The notes under the pieces are model-generated. The model saw only the letters and a program-made list of their open reading frames with translations. It ran no database searches and was not told where the DNA came from. A program made the translations under genes and the position numbers. Shown here one piece after another: positions 1 through 7,096 of a DNA stretch of 22,059 nt. Position 1 is the first letter of the stretch, and the number at the start of each line of letters is the position of its first letter. Origin of the DNA: CAYWLQ01 sp964458775. Its GTDB lineage: Bacteria; Myxococcota_A; Polyangia; JAAYKL01. The stretch lies in contig CAYWLQ010000098.1 in NCBI GenBank assembly GCA_964458775.1, positions 1 to 22,059 on the forward strand, read 5' to 3'.

Positions 1-54
1 ATCGGCAGCATAATCTACCCCGGCCCGTTTGAACAATTTTCCGAAGAGGGCTAA
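1..54 (+). CDS. Possible C-terminal end of a plus-strand gene (partial)
   Basis: Frame 1 is open from the first base and ends at TAA (52-54), giving a 17-residue tail ending PGPFEQFSEEG. The codons look plausible, and an A/T-flanked palindrome follows at 88-113, as expected after a gene end. Seventeen codons are too few to identify a family. The minus strand is also open over this stretch, so this may be chance. No function is proposed. Confidence 0.3.
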   Translation: MGSIIYPGPFEQFSEEG

Positions 55-87
55 CCTTACGGAATCAAAAGCTATTCCTAGGATAAC

Positions 88-139
88 AAAAAAATCCTGT
101 CAGGTCAATTTTTGTAACGAATAATGTAAATTTTACATT
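88..139. terminator. Two A/T-rich palindromes, possible terminator region
   Basis: A run of A, the palindrome CCTGtCAGG (96-104) and a run of T lie at 88-113. A second element, AATGTAAA-t-TTTACATT, is a perfect 8+8 inverted repeat at 123-139. The pair follows the possible gene end at 54. Loops are very short and stems A/T-rich, so this could equally be a protein-binding palindrome. Termination in either direction is inference. Confidence 0.3.
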
Positions 140-164
140 TTGCCGGGTTACCCATTTATCAAGG

Positions 165-292
165 TAATTATGAATTAGTTAAAGACCCTTTCTGCGATCC
201 GGGAAGGCGGAAATACAAGACGAGTTGGAGAAGGATATCCGGTGCACAGATTTTCACCCTCGCTCTCCAAAAGTGGAGGTAGGGCATAATTA
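165..292. other. Nested inverted repeats, possible structured RNA or UTR
   Basis: Four complementary arm pairs nest inside one another: TAATTATG (165-172) with CATAATTA (285-292), CCCT (186-189) with AGGG (281-284), TTGGAGA (225-231) with TCTCCAA (264-270), and GGTG (241-244) with CACC (255-258). No convincing reading frame crosses the stretch. The architecture would suit a non-coding RNA of about 130 nt with a closing stem. I could not match it to 6S RNA, SRP RNA, tmRNA or RNase P RNA, and I see no clear promoter. Strand is undecided. Confidence 0.3.
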
Positions 293-373
293 AATACAAC
301 ATCGCCTACTGAAATTGCTCAAAAAATTTAATGATAGACTATAACGGATTTCAGACCAAAGGGACAAAAGTTT

Positions 374-409
374 CTTGTTTGTAAATCTGTTGACTATCTA
401 CAAAACAAG
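374..409 (-). terminator. Hairpin just downstream of the HU gene
   Basis: CTTGTTTGTA (374-383) pairs with TACAAAACAAG (399-409) with one bulged base and a 15-nt loop. It begins a few bases after the HU stop codon (413-415) in the minus direction, where a terminator is expected. The following tract (AAACTTTTG) is only moderately T-rich, so termination strength is uncertain. Confidence 0.45.
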
Positions 410-412
410 TAA

Positions 413-730
413 CTATTTCTTTGCTGCTTTTTTTGTTGCGCTGGAACCGCCGATGAAATCTTTGAGTGCCTGGGCAGGTTTGAAACCGACAGTGGTTTGG
501 GCTTTAATCTTAATTTTTTCGCCTGTTTGAGGGTTGCGACCCGTGCGAGCAGCGCGTTTCTTTTTATTGAAGGTTCCAAAGCCGGGGAAAGAAAAACGCT
601 CTTCTTTTTTGATAGCTTTTTTCACTTCTTCAAAAGTAGCATCGATTACCGCTTGAACGGCTTTCTTTGAAAGTCCTTCCGGAACGGTTTTGGTTTTGGC
701 TACGGCGTCAATTAGTTCTGCTTTTGTCAT
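413..730 (-). CDS. hup: HU-family histone-like DNA-binding protein
   Basis: This 105-residue protein belongs to the HU/IHF family of small dimeric proteins that bend and compact DNA in the nucleoid. It opens MTKAELIDAV, has the helical dimerisation part, the FPGFGTF turn, and the DNA-binding beta-arm with the family signature GRNPQTGEKI followed by the FKP segment. A lysine-rich tail (SSATKKAAKK) extends slightly past the usual 90 residues. An upstream in-frame ATG at 781 would add 17 residues, but the ATG at 730 has a strong ribosome binding site (GAGGAG, 7 nt spacing) and matches the family start. It has its own promoter at 811-839 and a hairpin after the stop, so it is probably monocistronic. 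HU is very likely; IHF cannot be fully excluded. Confidence 0.95.
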   Translation of the reverse strand: MTKAELIDAVAKTKTVPEGLSKKAVQAVIDATFEEVKKAIKKEERFSFPGFGTFNKKKRAARTGRNPQTGEKIKIKAQTTVGFKPAQALKDFIGGSSATKKAAKK

Positions 731-810
731 TGTCTTTCTCCTCTGTATTTTGTTGACAATTGATTTTGGGAATAAACTCAATAGTTTTCCCCAATTTACG
801 AATATAATGA

Positions 811-839
811 ATCATATGTTCAGCACTAATGACTGTCAA
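811..839 (-). promoter_or_regulatory. Sigma-70 type promoter of the HU gene
   Basis: Read on the minus strand, TTGACA (834-839) is followed after exactly 17 bases by TATGAT (811-816). The -35 is a perfect consensus and the -10 matches five of six. Transcription would start near 804, giving a leader of about 70 nt before the ATG at 730. This suits a highly expressed nucleoid protein. Confidence 0.8.
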
Positions 840-1137
840 GAAAAAAATCAACTTAAAGAAAAAGATTTTCCTTATAACATGAGGCTTTCAGCGACAATAA
901 AATCGGAAGTGCTTTATTTGCAATTTATTGCGGTTATAAAGTTCAAAAAGCATCCGTGCTATCAGGGCAATTCGATTTGAAAAAAGATATGAGTCCGCCA
1001 TTCACTTTCCACATAAAGGATATCAGTAAGTAAAAAATGGATATCTCTTATAAATAGATGTTTAGAATAGCGTGTCAGGTTTTATAAATCCAATATATGA
1101 ACAGTAGAACAGGTAATTGAAATAATATTGCAATATT
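840..1137. other. Intergenic stretch, no gene seen
   Basis: About 300 bases lie between the HU promoter and the folC stop codon. The sequence is A/T-rich, open frames are short and lack ribosome binding sites, and no RNA gene is recognised. It holds two copies of GGATATC (1018-1024 and 1039-1045) and the palindrome AATATT-GC-AATATT (1124-1137) right after folC, which could be a weak end signal for that operon. Confidence 0.5.
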
Positions 1138-2466
1138 TTAATTTCTTAACTGTTTTGGGAAAGATGTTCTTTGCAATACAATCTGTTCAGTGGGATAGAA
1201 TCGCTCTCTCAAATCTCCTATGAGATAGAATGAACCTGTTGCAAAAACTGTCCCGTGCGAATCTGCACAAGCTATTGCTCTTGTAAGTGCATCTTGTGGA
1301 TTTGGAATGATTTCTACAGGGCACCCTGCCTTCTTAAACAATAAAGCGGTATTAGATGCCGGTGACGGAGGCTTACCGAAAACTTGCGGTTCTGTAACAA
1401 TGATAAGATCAAATTGATTGATAAGAGGTTTTGCGAGGTTTAGTCCTGCTTTGGCACCGAGAGCACCAAATACACATATTCTTGGAGTATTTGCTCTCAT
1501 TTGCTTACAGTTCATTAATGCATAAACTGCAGCATCAAGCTTGTCTTGATTATGAGCACCGTCCAAAATGATTAATGGAGATGATTCGTCAGCTGTGTTG
1601 CAGGGCATTCGTTCAGAACGACCCGGCAGAACAACCGAAAATGCACTTTCTTCAGCTGTTTCATAATCTAACTCACAACCCAGAATATTAATAGTTTTTA
1701 AAGCAGCGCGTATAGCCAGCTGTTTATTATGTGAAAAAACATCATTGGTGCGTTCAACAATTGATAGCGGAGCACCGATCTTTTCCGCCTCTTTTTTGAT
1801 AACATCAAGAGCGACTCCTGAAGCCCCGGTAAACAAAGGTACTTTATGTCTGGCAATACCGGCCTTGTGCCACGCTATTTGCTCAATACTCGGTCCCAAG
1901 GTTTTAAGGTGATCCATACCCACATTAGTAACAACAGATACAACAGTGTCCACAAACGAGGAAAGATCAAAGCGACCGCCGCAACCGGCTTCGAAAACCA
2001 TTACTTCAACTTTATTGCGACGAAAAAGCTCAAGTGTTATTGCAACAGATGCCATTCCATGAATAGATGCAGGTGTATTTGAATTTAGAAATCTTTTAGC
2101 TATAGGCATAATATCATTTACTACATCGACAAATTCATCAGCCGATACATATTGTCCGTTAATCCAGGTTTTCTCTGTTACCGCTTGCAAATATGGCGAT
2201 ACATGCAATCCGGTACGAAAACCTGCTTTGGATAGAATCCCGGCTGCTGCAGCTGCAACACTTCCCTTGCCGGATGTACCTGCCACATGCACAGCCGGAA
2301 TCCCTTTCTGCGGATTACCTACGACATTCAGGAATTCTCTCATCGTTTCCATTTTTTTGTTTTGATCAAAAGGCAAAACGTCTTCACCGGCCATTGAACG
2401 TTCCAAACGAATTAGACCTTGATTTAGATCATACTCAGCAGCTAGATATCTCTCAAAGGTATTCAT
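1138..2466 (-). CDS. folC: Bifunctional dihydrofolate / folylpolyglutamate synthase
   Basis: This Mur-ligase-family enzyme adds glutamate to dihydropteroate and then to tetrahydrofolate in the cytoplasm, using ATP. The protein is 442 residues, a normal FolC length. The P-loop GTSGKGSV lies at about 63-70 and is followed by the family segment GLHVSPYLQ. FEAGCGGRFD and TNVGMDHLKTLG mark the central domain, and the C-terminal ligase domain has ILDGAHNQDKLDA. It is the last gene of a minus-strand operon: its ATG overlaps the stop of the small upstream gene by ATGA (2463-2466), which suggests translational coupling. Whether both synthase activities are present cannot be told from sequence alone. 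Confidence 0.93.
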   Translation of the reverse strand: MNTFERYLAAEYDLNQGLIRLERSMAGEDVLPFDQNKKMETMREFLNVVGNPQKGIPAVHVAGTSGKGSVAAAAAGILSKAGFRTGLHVSPYLQAVTEKTWINGQYVSADEFVDVVNDIMPIAKRFLNSNTPASIHGMASVAITLELFRRNKVEVMVFEAGCGGRFDLSSFVDTVVSVVTNVGMDHLKTLGPSIEQIAWHKAGIARHKVPLFTGASGVALDVIKKEAEKIGAPLSIVERTNDVFSHNKQLAIRAALKTINILGCELDYETAEESAFSVVLPGRSERMPCNTADESSPLIILDGAHNQDKLDAAVYALMNCKQMRANTPRICVFGALGAKAGLNLAKPLINQFDLIIVTEPQVFGKPPSPASNTALLFKKAGCPVEIIPNPQDALTRAIACADSHGTVFATGSFYLIGDLRERFYPTEQIVLQRTSFPKQLRN

Positions 2467-2738
2467 TGCTGACTTTCTGATGTTAGAGAATTTCTATCTT
2501 CTCTACTAAGACTGTTTAGTCTAATTGTAATCCGAAAACCGCCGGCAATCGGAACCGAAGCAACAATCTTGCCTCTTACAGGGATAGCTTTGTCAGCTGA
2601 TTTTAAATTAAGAGGAAAATCTATTCGGCTTCCGGGAGGAATTGGCGTATCAGAAATAACGGTAAGCATGTCACCTTTATAACCATAAAAAACAGGCTGC
2701 TTTATGGTTAAAACGGGCAGTTTGCACGGTTCATTCAA
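2463..2738 (-). CDS. Small PilZ-like domain protein
   Basis: The 91-residue protein has no signal peptide or membrane segment. Its pattern of short beta strands (PPGSRIDFPL, then VRGKIVASVPIAGGFRITIRL) resembles the PilZ barrel family, whose classical members bind cyclic di-GMP. The canonical RxxxR and D/NxSxxG binding motifs are not evident, so it may be a degenerate PilZ or simply a similar barrel. It sits between smpB (5 bp upstream) and folC (4 bp overlap), so it is co-transcribed with both. The position implies constitutive expression and gives no direct clue to function. The PilZ assignment is tentative; the gene itself is well supported by its tight packing. Confidence 0.7.
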   Translation of the reverse strand: MNEPCKLPVLTIKQPVFYGYKGDMLTVISDTPIPPGSRIDFPLNLKSADKAIPVRGKIVASVPIAGGFRITIRLNSLSREDRNSLTSESQQ

Positions 2739-2743
2739 AGCTA

Positions 2744-3211
2744 TCAGTCCTCTCTTTGGGCTGCTCTACGGTCTTCTTCTCGTCGGATAACATCGCGTTT
2801 ATCGTATTGCTTTCTTCCTTTTGCAAGCCCCAGCAAAACCTTTGCCCAACCCTTTCGAAAATACATTTTCAAAGGAATCAGCGTAAATCCGCGCTCTTTG
2901 ATTTTAATCTCAAGTCTGCGAATAACTCTTTTTTGCACAAGCAACGTTCTTATTCTTTTGGGTTCGTGTCCGAATCTTAAGGCTTTATCGTAAGGTGCAA
3001 TATGAACACTCATAAGAAAAAGCTCACCATTCTTAATCGTCGCATAACCGTCTACAAGATCAGCTTTGCCGTTTCTAAGGGATTTTACTTCAGAACCCTC
3101 AAGAACTATACCGGCCTCGATTTCTTCATCTATTTCATAATCGTGTTCAGCCCGTCGATTGCGACAAATTATTTTAATATCGGGGTCATCTTGTTTTCGC
3201 GATTTTGCCAT
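2744..3211 (-). CDS. smpB: SsrA-binding protein SmpB
   Basis: SmpB binds tmRNA and brings it to stalled ribosomes for trans-translation. The 155-residue protein has the expected length and motifs: RAEHDYEIDEEIEAGIVLEGSEVKSLR in pieces at about 19-45, the segment DGYATIKNGELFL, VHIAPYDKA, and a basic C-terminal tail after KGRKQYDKRD. This tail normally enters the empty mRNA channel. It is the first gene of the smpB, PilZ-like, folC operon. A short inverted repeat (TTCGTT-TT-AACGAA, 3243-3256) lies just upstream, but no clear promoter or strong ribosome binding site is visible. The tmRNA gene is not recognised in this window. Confidence 0.95.
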   Translation of the reverse strand: MAKSRKQDDPDIKIICRNRRAEHDYEIDEEIEAGIVLEGSEVKSLRNGKADLVDGYATIKNGELFLMSVHIAPYDKALRFGHEPKRIRTLLVQKRVIRRLEIKIKERGFTLIPLKMYFRKGWAKVLLGLAKGRKQYDKRDVIRREEDRRAAQRED

Positions 3212-3300
3212 TTAAACACCCACATTGCCAAAGGTTCTCTTATTCGTTTTAACGAATTCCGGCAAGTATCGCTGAGCATGCAAATGTTTATAGTTAAATA

Positions 3301-4389
3301 TCAATGCAGTGTATGAATATCGTCATCAATTCTTATTTTTGTCGGACATGCTTGAATTGATGCAATTTTTGGTGAAGACGGCAGTTTGGTTGCAGCTAAT
3401 GCTTCTACAGTTTCAATAACTCTAGCTACTGCATCTTCCTCAAGCTGCATCTGCGCAAGCTTCTTCTTCTTACGTCTCATGGTTGCAGCATATGCAATAA
3501 AAAACAAAACCAAAATAAAACCCCAAATAAAACCGTCAGAAGTAAATATTGAAAGCCATTTCCAACGATCAAACAGCTTTACACGCCAGGATGCTTCCAT
3601 ATTGTTGAGACTTTGCCCAAAAACATATTGAAAAGCATCGTCAAAAGGTTCTCCTTTGGCCGTACGCCTAATAAGACTCCGAATACCCAACCATCCCTTA
3701 TTTTGCAGCAAAAATGATAAGAAATCAGCTGCCTGAGCATATGACAAATCGATCTTGCCGAGCTGTTCGGGGTATTCCTCTATTTGACTCAACTGCATAA
3801 TGCTGCGAGTACGAGCTGCGTTCCATACTAACCAATGTCTTTGAAATACGGATTCTTCAGATTGACGTATGGCAATACCTTCTGAAAACCAACGCGGAAC
3901 TTTTGCTTCTCCAATCGCCCTTCGCAATGCCAAATGAGACAATTCATGAAGAAATACTGTGTCTAAATTCTGAATGGGGCTTCCCATACGATTGTGCAAG
4001 GACAAAACAATAAGATTATGATTTGGTAATGCAACAGCATCTGCCCATTTAGGAATTGAAACACCTTGAGGAGCAACTTTTTCAATTTGGGCGGGAACGG
4101 CTACAATTTTGACGGACACAGGAAACATTGATTTGTCTGTCTTGCCATTTAATGTGACAAAAATTTCTAAAATGCTGTTGTTACAGGATTTGTCCAGCTC
4201 TTTCGCAGCAGCTCTATTGTGAGCAAAAAGCTCTATCCGACAATAACCGGAATTAACAACAATAGTATTCTCCTCATTGAATTGGGAAGTTGTAAGGTCT
4301 TTTGCTTCGGAAGTAGACGTATATGCAAAGGAAAGAAGGAAAAGAACCGAAACTATATTTTTAACGAAACTTCTCATTAATGATATCAT
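3301..4389 (-). CDS. Membrane-anchored MA-family zinc metallopeptidase
   Basis: A hydrophobic N-terminal signal (SVLFLLSFAYT) precedes a periplasmic domain with the zinc motif HELSH (about 148-152) and, some 18 residues later, WFSEG carrying the likely third ligand Glu. This HExxH...WFxEG pattern is the Peptidase_MA (gluzincin) signature. A single transmembrane helix (IWGFILVLFFIAYAAT) follows near residue 300, then a basic stop-transfer stretch and a tail of about 60 residues. The topology is therefore a periplasmic protease anchored at its C-terminal side. The substrate is unknown. Start choice is uncertain: ATGs at 4389 and 4377 and a TTG at 4419 are in frame, none with a good ribosome binding site. 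It lies 89 bp upstream of smpB and divergent from the porin-like gene. Confidence 0.8.
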   Translation of the reverse strand: MISLMRSFVKNIVSVLFLLSFAYTSTSEAKDLTTSQFNEENTIVVNSGYCRIELFAHNRAAAKELDKSCNNSILEIFVTLNGKTDKSMFPVSVKIVAVPAQIEKVAPQGVSIPKWADAVALPNHNLIVLSLHNRMGSPIQNLDTVFLHELSHLALRRAIGEAKVPRWFSEGIAIRQSEESVFQRHWLVWNAARTRSIMQLSQIEEYPEQLGKIDLSYAQAADFLSFLLQNKGWLGIRSLIRRTAKGEPFDDAFQYVFGQSLNNMEASWRVKLFDRWKWLSIFTSDGFIWGFILVLFFIAYAATMRRKKKKLAQMQLEEDAVARVIETVEALAATKLPSSPKIASIQACPTKIRIDDDIHTLH

Positions 4390-4551
4390 GAACACATTAT
4401 CGAATCGGTCAACCGACAAAGAAAATGTAAAATTCTAACATTTCGACATTAACACTCATTTCATTACATAAAGTGCAATTCTGTTGAAAACCGCAAAAAA
4501 TTATTTATTGCGATCATTTAGTTTATTTACACTGGACAAGTACCGGACACC

Positions 4552-4593
4552 TTCGTATTTTGGTATACGAAAAAGCGTATCAAACCTTATAAG
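4552..4593 (+). promoter_or_regulatory. Phased CGTAT/ATACG operator-like array with -10 box
   Basis: CGTAT (4554-4558), ATACG (4565-4569) and CGTAT (4576-4580) alternate in orientation with exactly 6 bases between each, so centres repeat every 11 bp. The first pair extends to TTCGTAT/ATACGAA. TATAAG at 4588-4593 could be a -10 box with no recognisable -35 at the right distance, which suits an activator bound over the -35 region. The likely start is near 4600, just ahead of the porin-like gene. The regulator is not identified. Confidence 0.45.
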
Positions 4594-4616
4594 AATAACT
4601 TATTAAGAGAAAAATC

Positions 4617-6059
4617 ATGAAAAAAACTACACAATTATTCGCAAGGTCAGTTTTCGTCAGTTTTATTTTTGCAATTGTACTTCTTGTATCCATCGTCGTA
4701 ACTGCTCAAGAGAACGAAAACGCAGATGTTGAAGAACAGCAAACTGATACTGACACTGAAAAAGAACAAACAGGTTCAGATGCGGGTTCAAAAGACACTG
4801 TTCAGAGTGATTCCTCAGAAACAGAATCAGTTGAAGAGAATAAAGAAAATGAAAACAGCAACAGCAAAGAATCCTTTTTAACTGAAGCAGAAGAGTTTTT
4901 CGCGAAGATAGGAATAAGACATCTGTCAGAAGAAGCATATCCAACCTATATTATCAGGGGGCTTCACAGCGGTTCACTTGCAAGGACATTTCACGGATTG
5001 CAATGGCCATATATGCCTAATTCAGGAATCGGTATTTCCGGAAGTGTATGGATCGATACCGGATACGAAAAGATTGACCGAGATGAAGATCCAAACCAAC
5101 CGAATACCAAGTATATTCTCCAAGAAGGTCGGTTTGTACTTAGGGTTACTCCCACATATTCAAGAAAGCGTTGGTTTATTCAAGGTCAAGCAGAATTTGT
5201 TGCTAACAAAGACCAAACTGTGGTGCAGCCGCAAGTGGCAGACACCGATGATCTATGGGTCAGGATAGGCATGTGGAATATCTGGGATCTTCAAGTAGGG
5301 CGATTTGAAGCATGGGAATTGCTTCATTTGGGAATGGGACTTGACCTAAATACACTGGAGCGAAGGGGAGCCTTTGACACCTCAGGTCTGGTTGTACCCG
5401 ATATTTACGGTGTTACCGCTACCTACTATCGTCCCTCAGGACTTGGAAATGTAGCAGCTCATATTTATCCGACCAAATTCTTTCGAACAGAGTTACTGGG
5501 ACAAGTGGGAAATCAAGGCGGTATGAATACCGGTGCTTTTAGAGGTGCCGGAATATTAGATTTCGGTTTTATAAAACTAAAAGGCGGAGGTGAATATAAA
5601 AGACAAACGTCACAGAATGACGGACCTGAAAAGAGAGATGAAAGAGGTGTCGGCGGTTCTGTTCAGTTTGTTATAGATCCTTATGTTGAATTCGGCACCG
5701 GAGGAGGTTGGTCAATAGTAGATTATATGGATAGTCGCGGTAATGTTAGCGAAACAGGTAGTTACAATACCTGGTCTTACGGCGGATTTGTCAATGTGCG
5801 AATCATTGAAAACCTCCTTTTCGGCATGGGATCATATTTCACCAAGAAATGGGATATTCACGAAGATGAAAACGGCGACGTCGGAGAATTTCGACATCTT
5901 CAGACATTTGCGGCATTGCAATATCTTCTTTTCGACCGTTTATACATAAAAGCGGTAGGAGCTTGGGCTATGGGCAATTTTGATCCAAGTTTTTCCCAAA
6001 ACGAACCTTACTCCAATTACATGATCAGCGGTCGTCTGCGCTTGCAATACGACTTTTAA
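4617..6059 (+). CDS. Porin-like outer-membrane beta-barrel with acidic linker
   Basis: The 480-residue protein starts with a signal peptide (hydrophobic core VSFIFAIVLLVSIVV, cleavage probably after VTA). Residues about 32-85 are a low-complexity stretch rich in Glu, Asp, Ser and Thr. The remainder alternates polar and aromatic or hydrophobic residues in many short strands with Gly/Asn/Asp turns, and it ends RLRLQYDF. A C-terminal Phe on an amphipathic strand is a common signal for BAM-dependent insertion. Segments such as GRFEAWELLHLG and GVTATYYRPSG recall substrate porins, but no named family is recognised. It is preceded by the CGTAT array and stands alone, followed by 158 bp without a gene. 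Transport function is inference. Confidence 0.8.
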   Translation: MKKTTQLFARSVFVSFIFAIVLLVSIVVTAQENENADVEEQQTDTDTEKEQTGSDAGSKDTVQSDSSETESVEENKENENSNSKESFLTEAEEFFAKIGIRHLSEEAYPTYIIRGLHSGSLARTFHGLQWPYMPNSGIGISGSVWIDTGYEKIDRDEDPNQPNTKYILQEGRFVLRVTPTYSRKRWFIQGQAEFVANKDQTVVQPQVADTDDLWVRIGMWNIWDLQVGRFEAWELLHLGMGLDLNTLERRGAFDTSGLVVPDIYGVTATYYRPSGLGNVAAHIYPTKFFRTELLGQVGNQGGMNTGAFRGAGILDFGFIKLKGGGEYKRQTSQNDGPEKRDERGVGGSVQFVIDPYVEFGTGGGWSIVDYMDSRGNVSETGSYNTWSYGGFVNVRIIENLLFGMGSYFTKKWDIHEDENGDVGEFRHLQTFAALQYLLFDRLYIKAVGAWAMGNFDPSFSQNEPYSNYMISGRLRLQYDF

Positions 6060-6124
6060 AATATTTACAATGCTTGAACGGTTTTATTATCTACTTTTTG
6101 TACACGAAAAATAGCAAAACGTAT

Positions 6125-6152
6125 GAGATAGTTCTCAAATGCGGGGTATCTC
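6125..6152 (+). repeat. Inverted repeat between two envelope genes
   Basis: GAGATA (6125-6130) and TATCTC (6147-6152) form a 6+6 inverted repeat with 16 bases between. It lies in the gap (6060-6217) after the porin-like gene and before a secreted-protein gene. No T-run follows, so it is a poor terminator. TTGACG right after it (from 6153) resembles a -35 box, but no good -10 follows. Confidence 0.25.
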
Positions 6153-6217
6153 TTGACGAAATTTTTCTATGATTCAAAATAAGAAATGAAAAAACTAGTG
6201 CTTTTATAGGAAGAGGG

Positions 6218-6748
6218 ATGGATCAAATGAAAAGAATTGCGATTTCACTATTGTTTTGCACACTGTTTCCGTTATCTGCTTTCGCCCAAAATGCAGCTAT
6301 TTGGAATATAGAAGAAACTTCCGACGGAACAATTACGGCTAAAATTGCAGAGCCGCCGACATATCTAGACATGATAAAGGAAATTATTATCATTTTGGAC
6401 AAAAAGGCCAATCCTGTAAACGGAACAATACAACGCTATCAGGGAAATGCGCGGGAAATGATCATCCCCGAAGAACTCTTCTTTTATTGGGACAAACTTG
6501 ACGGTACCAATGCAGTTTTTGATTTCTTGAAAAAAAGTAATAAGACTGATTCTGTCGCAACTGACAAACCCATTTCTAAATCAATGTACGGCAAACTGAC
6601 ACGTATCATTTCTAAATCCTCAATAAAATATAATGGGGTATTGGTGGAATATCCTGGAAACCCTGACTGGTTAATTCTCGATATAAGAGGGAAGAAGCTC
6701 AACATTTATCGTAGCGCTATCTCTGCAATTGAACAAGTTAAGCAATAA
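6218..6748 (+). CDS. Secreted protein of unknown function
   Basis: The 176-residue protein has a clear signal peptide (RIAISLLFCTLFPLSAFA with cleavage before QNAA), so it is exported to the periplasm or beyond. The mature part is mixed alpha/beta with no motif I recognise; the segment VLVEYPGNPDWLILDIRGKKLNIY is strand-rich. There are no cysteines in the mature part and no lipobox. AGGAAGAGGG lies directly before the ATG at 6218; a second in-frame ATG at 6227 would also be served by it, and the signal peptide is intact from either. The gene is monocistronic or loosely linked to the next gene, 90 bp away. Confidence 0.75.
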   Translation: MDQMKRIAISLLFCTLFPLSAFAQNAAIWNIEETSDGTITAKIAEPPTYLDMIKEIIIILDKKANPVNGTIQRYQGNAREMIIPEELFFYWDKLDGTNAVFDFLKKSNKTDSVATDKPISKSMYGKLTRIISKSSIKYNGVLVEYPGNPDWLILDIRGKKLNIYRSAISAIEQVKQ

Positions 6749-6838
6749 CTGCTATCTTCTAAAAAAAGCATCTAAAAATAAAACAAGAATTGCTCTTGGG
6801 ATCAACTGGATTGACCCTCTTATTTGAGAAGGCTATGA

Positions 6839-7096
6839 TTGCCTGCAATGAACACTTCCTCAACAACCGATAATGTAAACAGTTTAAAACAACTTAAGAA
6901 CTTCTACGAAGCAGGGGATTATAAGAAAGCACGCGAATTGCTTGTGTTATTGAAAAAAGAAAAGAATCTTTCAAAAAAAGATATAGAAATGCTCGATAGC
7001 ATTTCCCAATCAATGGCAACGGATAGAATGTCTGTGGCAGCATTGGCTTTTACCGGTGCAGTGTTATTGTTTCTTATTTTAAAGTTTGCAATGTGA
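6839..7096 (+). CDS. Small tail-anchored membrane protein
   Basis: The predicted 85-residue protein has a helical soluble part (LKQLKNFYEAGDYKKARELL resembles one TPR helix pair) and a C-terminal transmembrane helix (VAALAFTGAVLLFLILKFAM), with no signal peptide. It would sit in the inner membrane facing the cytoplasm. GAGAAGG (6826-6832) is 6 nt from a TTG at 6839, which I take as the start; the ATG at 6848 is the alternative but lies 15 nt away. The stop overlaps the GTG start of the helicase gene (GTGA, 7093-7096), so the two are translationally coupled. Function unknown. Confidence 0.65.
   Translation: MPAMNTSSTTDNVNSLKQLKNFYEAGDYKKARELLVLLKKEKNLSKKDIEMLDSISQSMATDRMSVAALAFTGAVLLFLILKFAM

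Noticed and set aside
181..300. Known structural RNA (6S, 4.5S, tmRNA, RNase P) or tRNA in the left non-coding region
   Set aside because: Conserved cores of these RNAs are not visible and no cloverleaf can be drawn on either strand.
690..980. Plus-strand open frame of 96 codons across the HU promoter region
   Set aside because: It starts inside HU on the opposite strand, crosses the HU promoter, has no ribosome binding site and no protein-like pattern.
1018..1045. Repeated GGATATC as an operator or attachment site
   Set aside because: Only two 7-bp copies in A/T-rich DNA, with no promoter or mobile gene nearby.
6798..6817. GGGaTCA...TGACCC hairpin as a terminator after the secreted-protein gene
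   Set aside because: The 6-bp stem has a bulge and no T-run follows in either direction.
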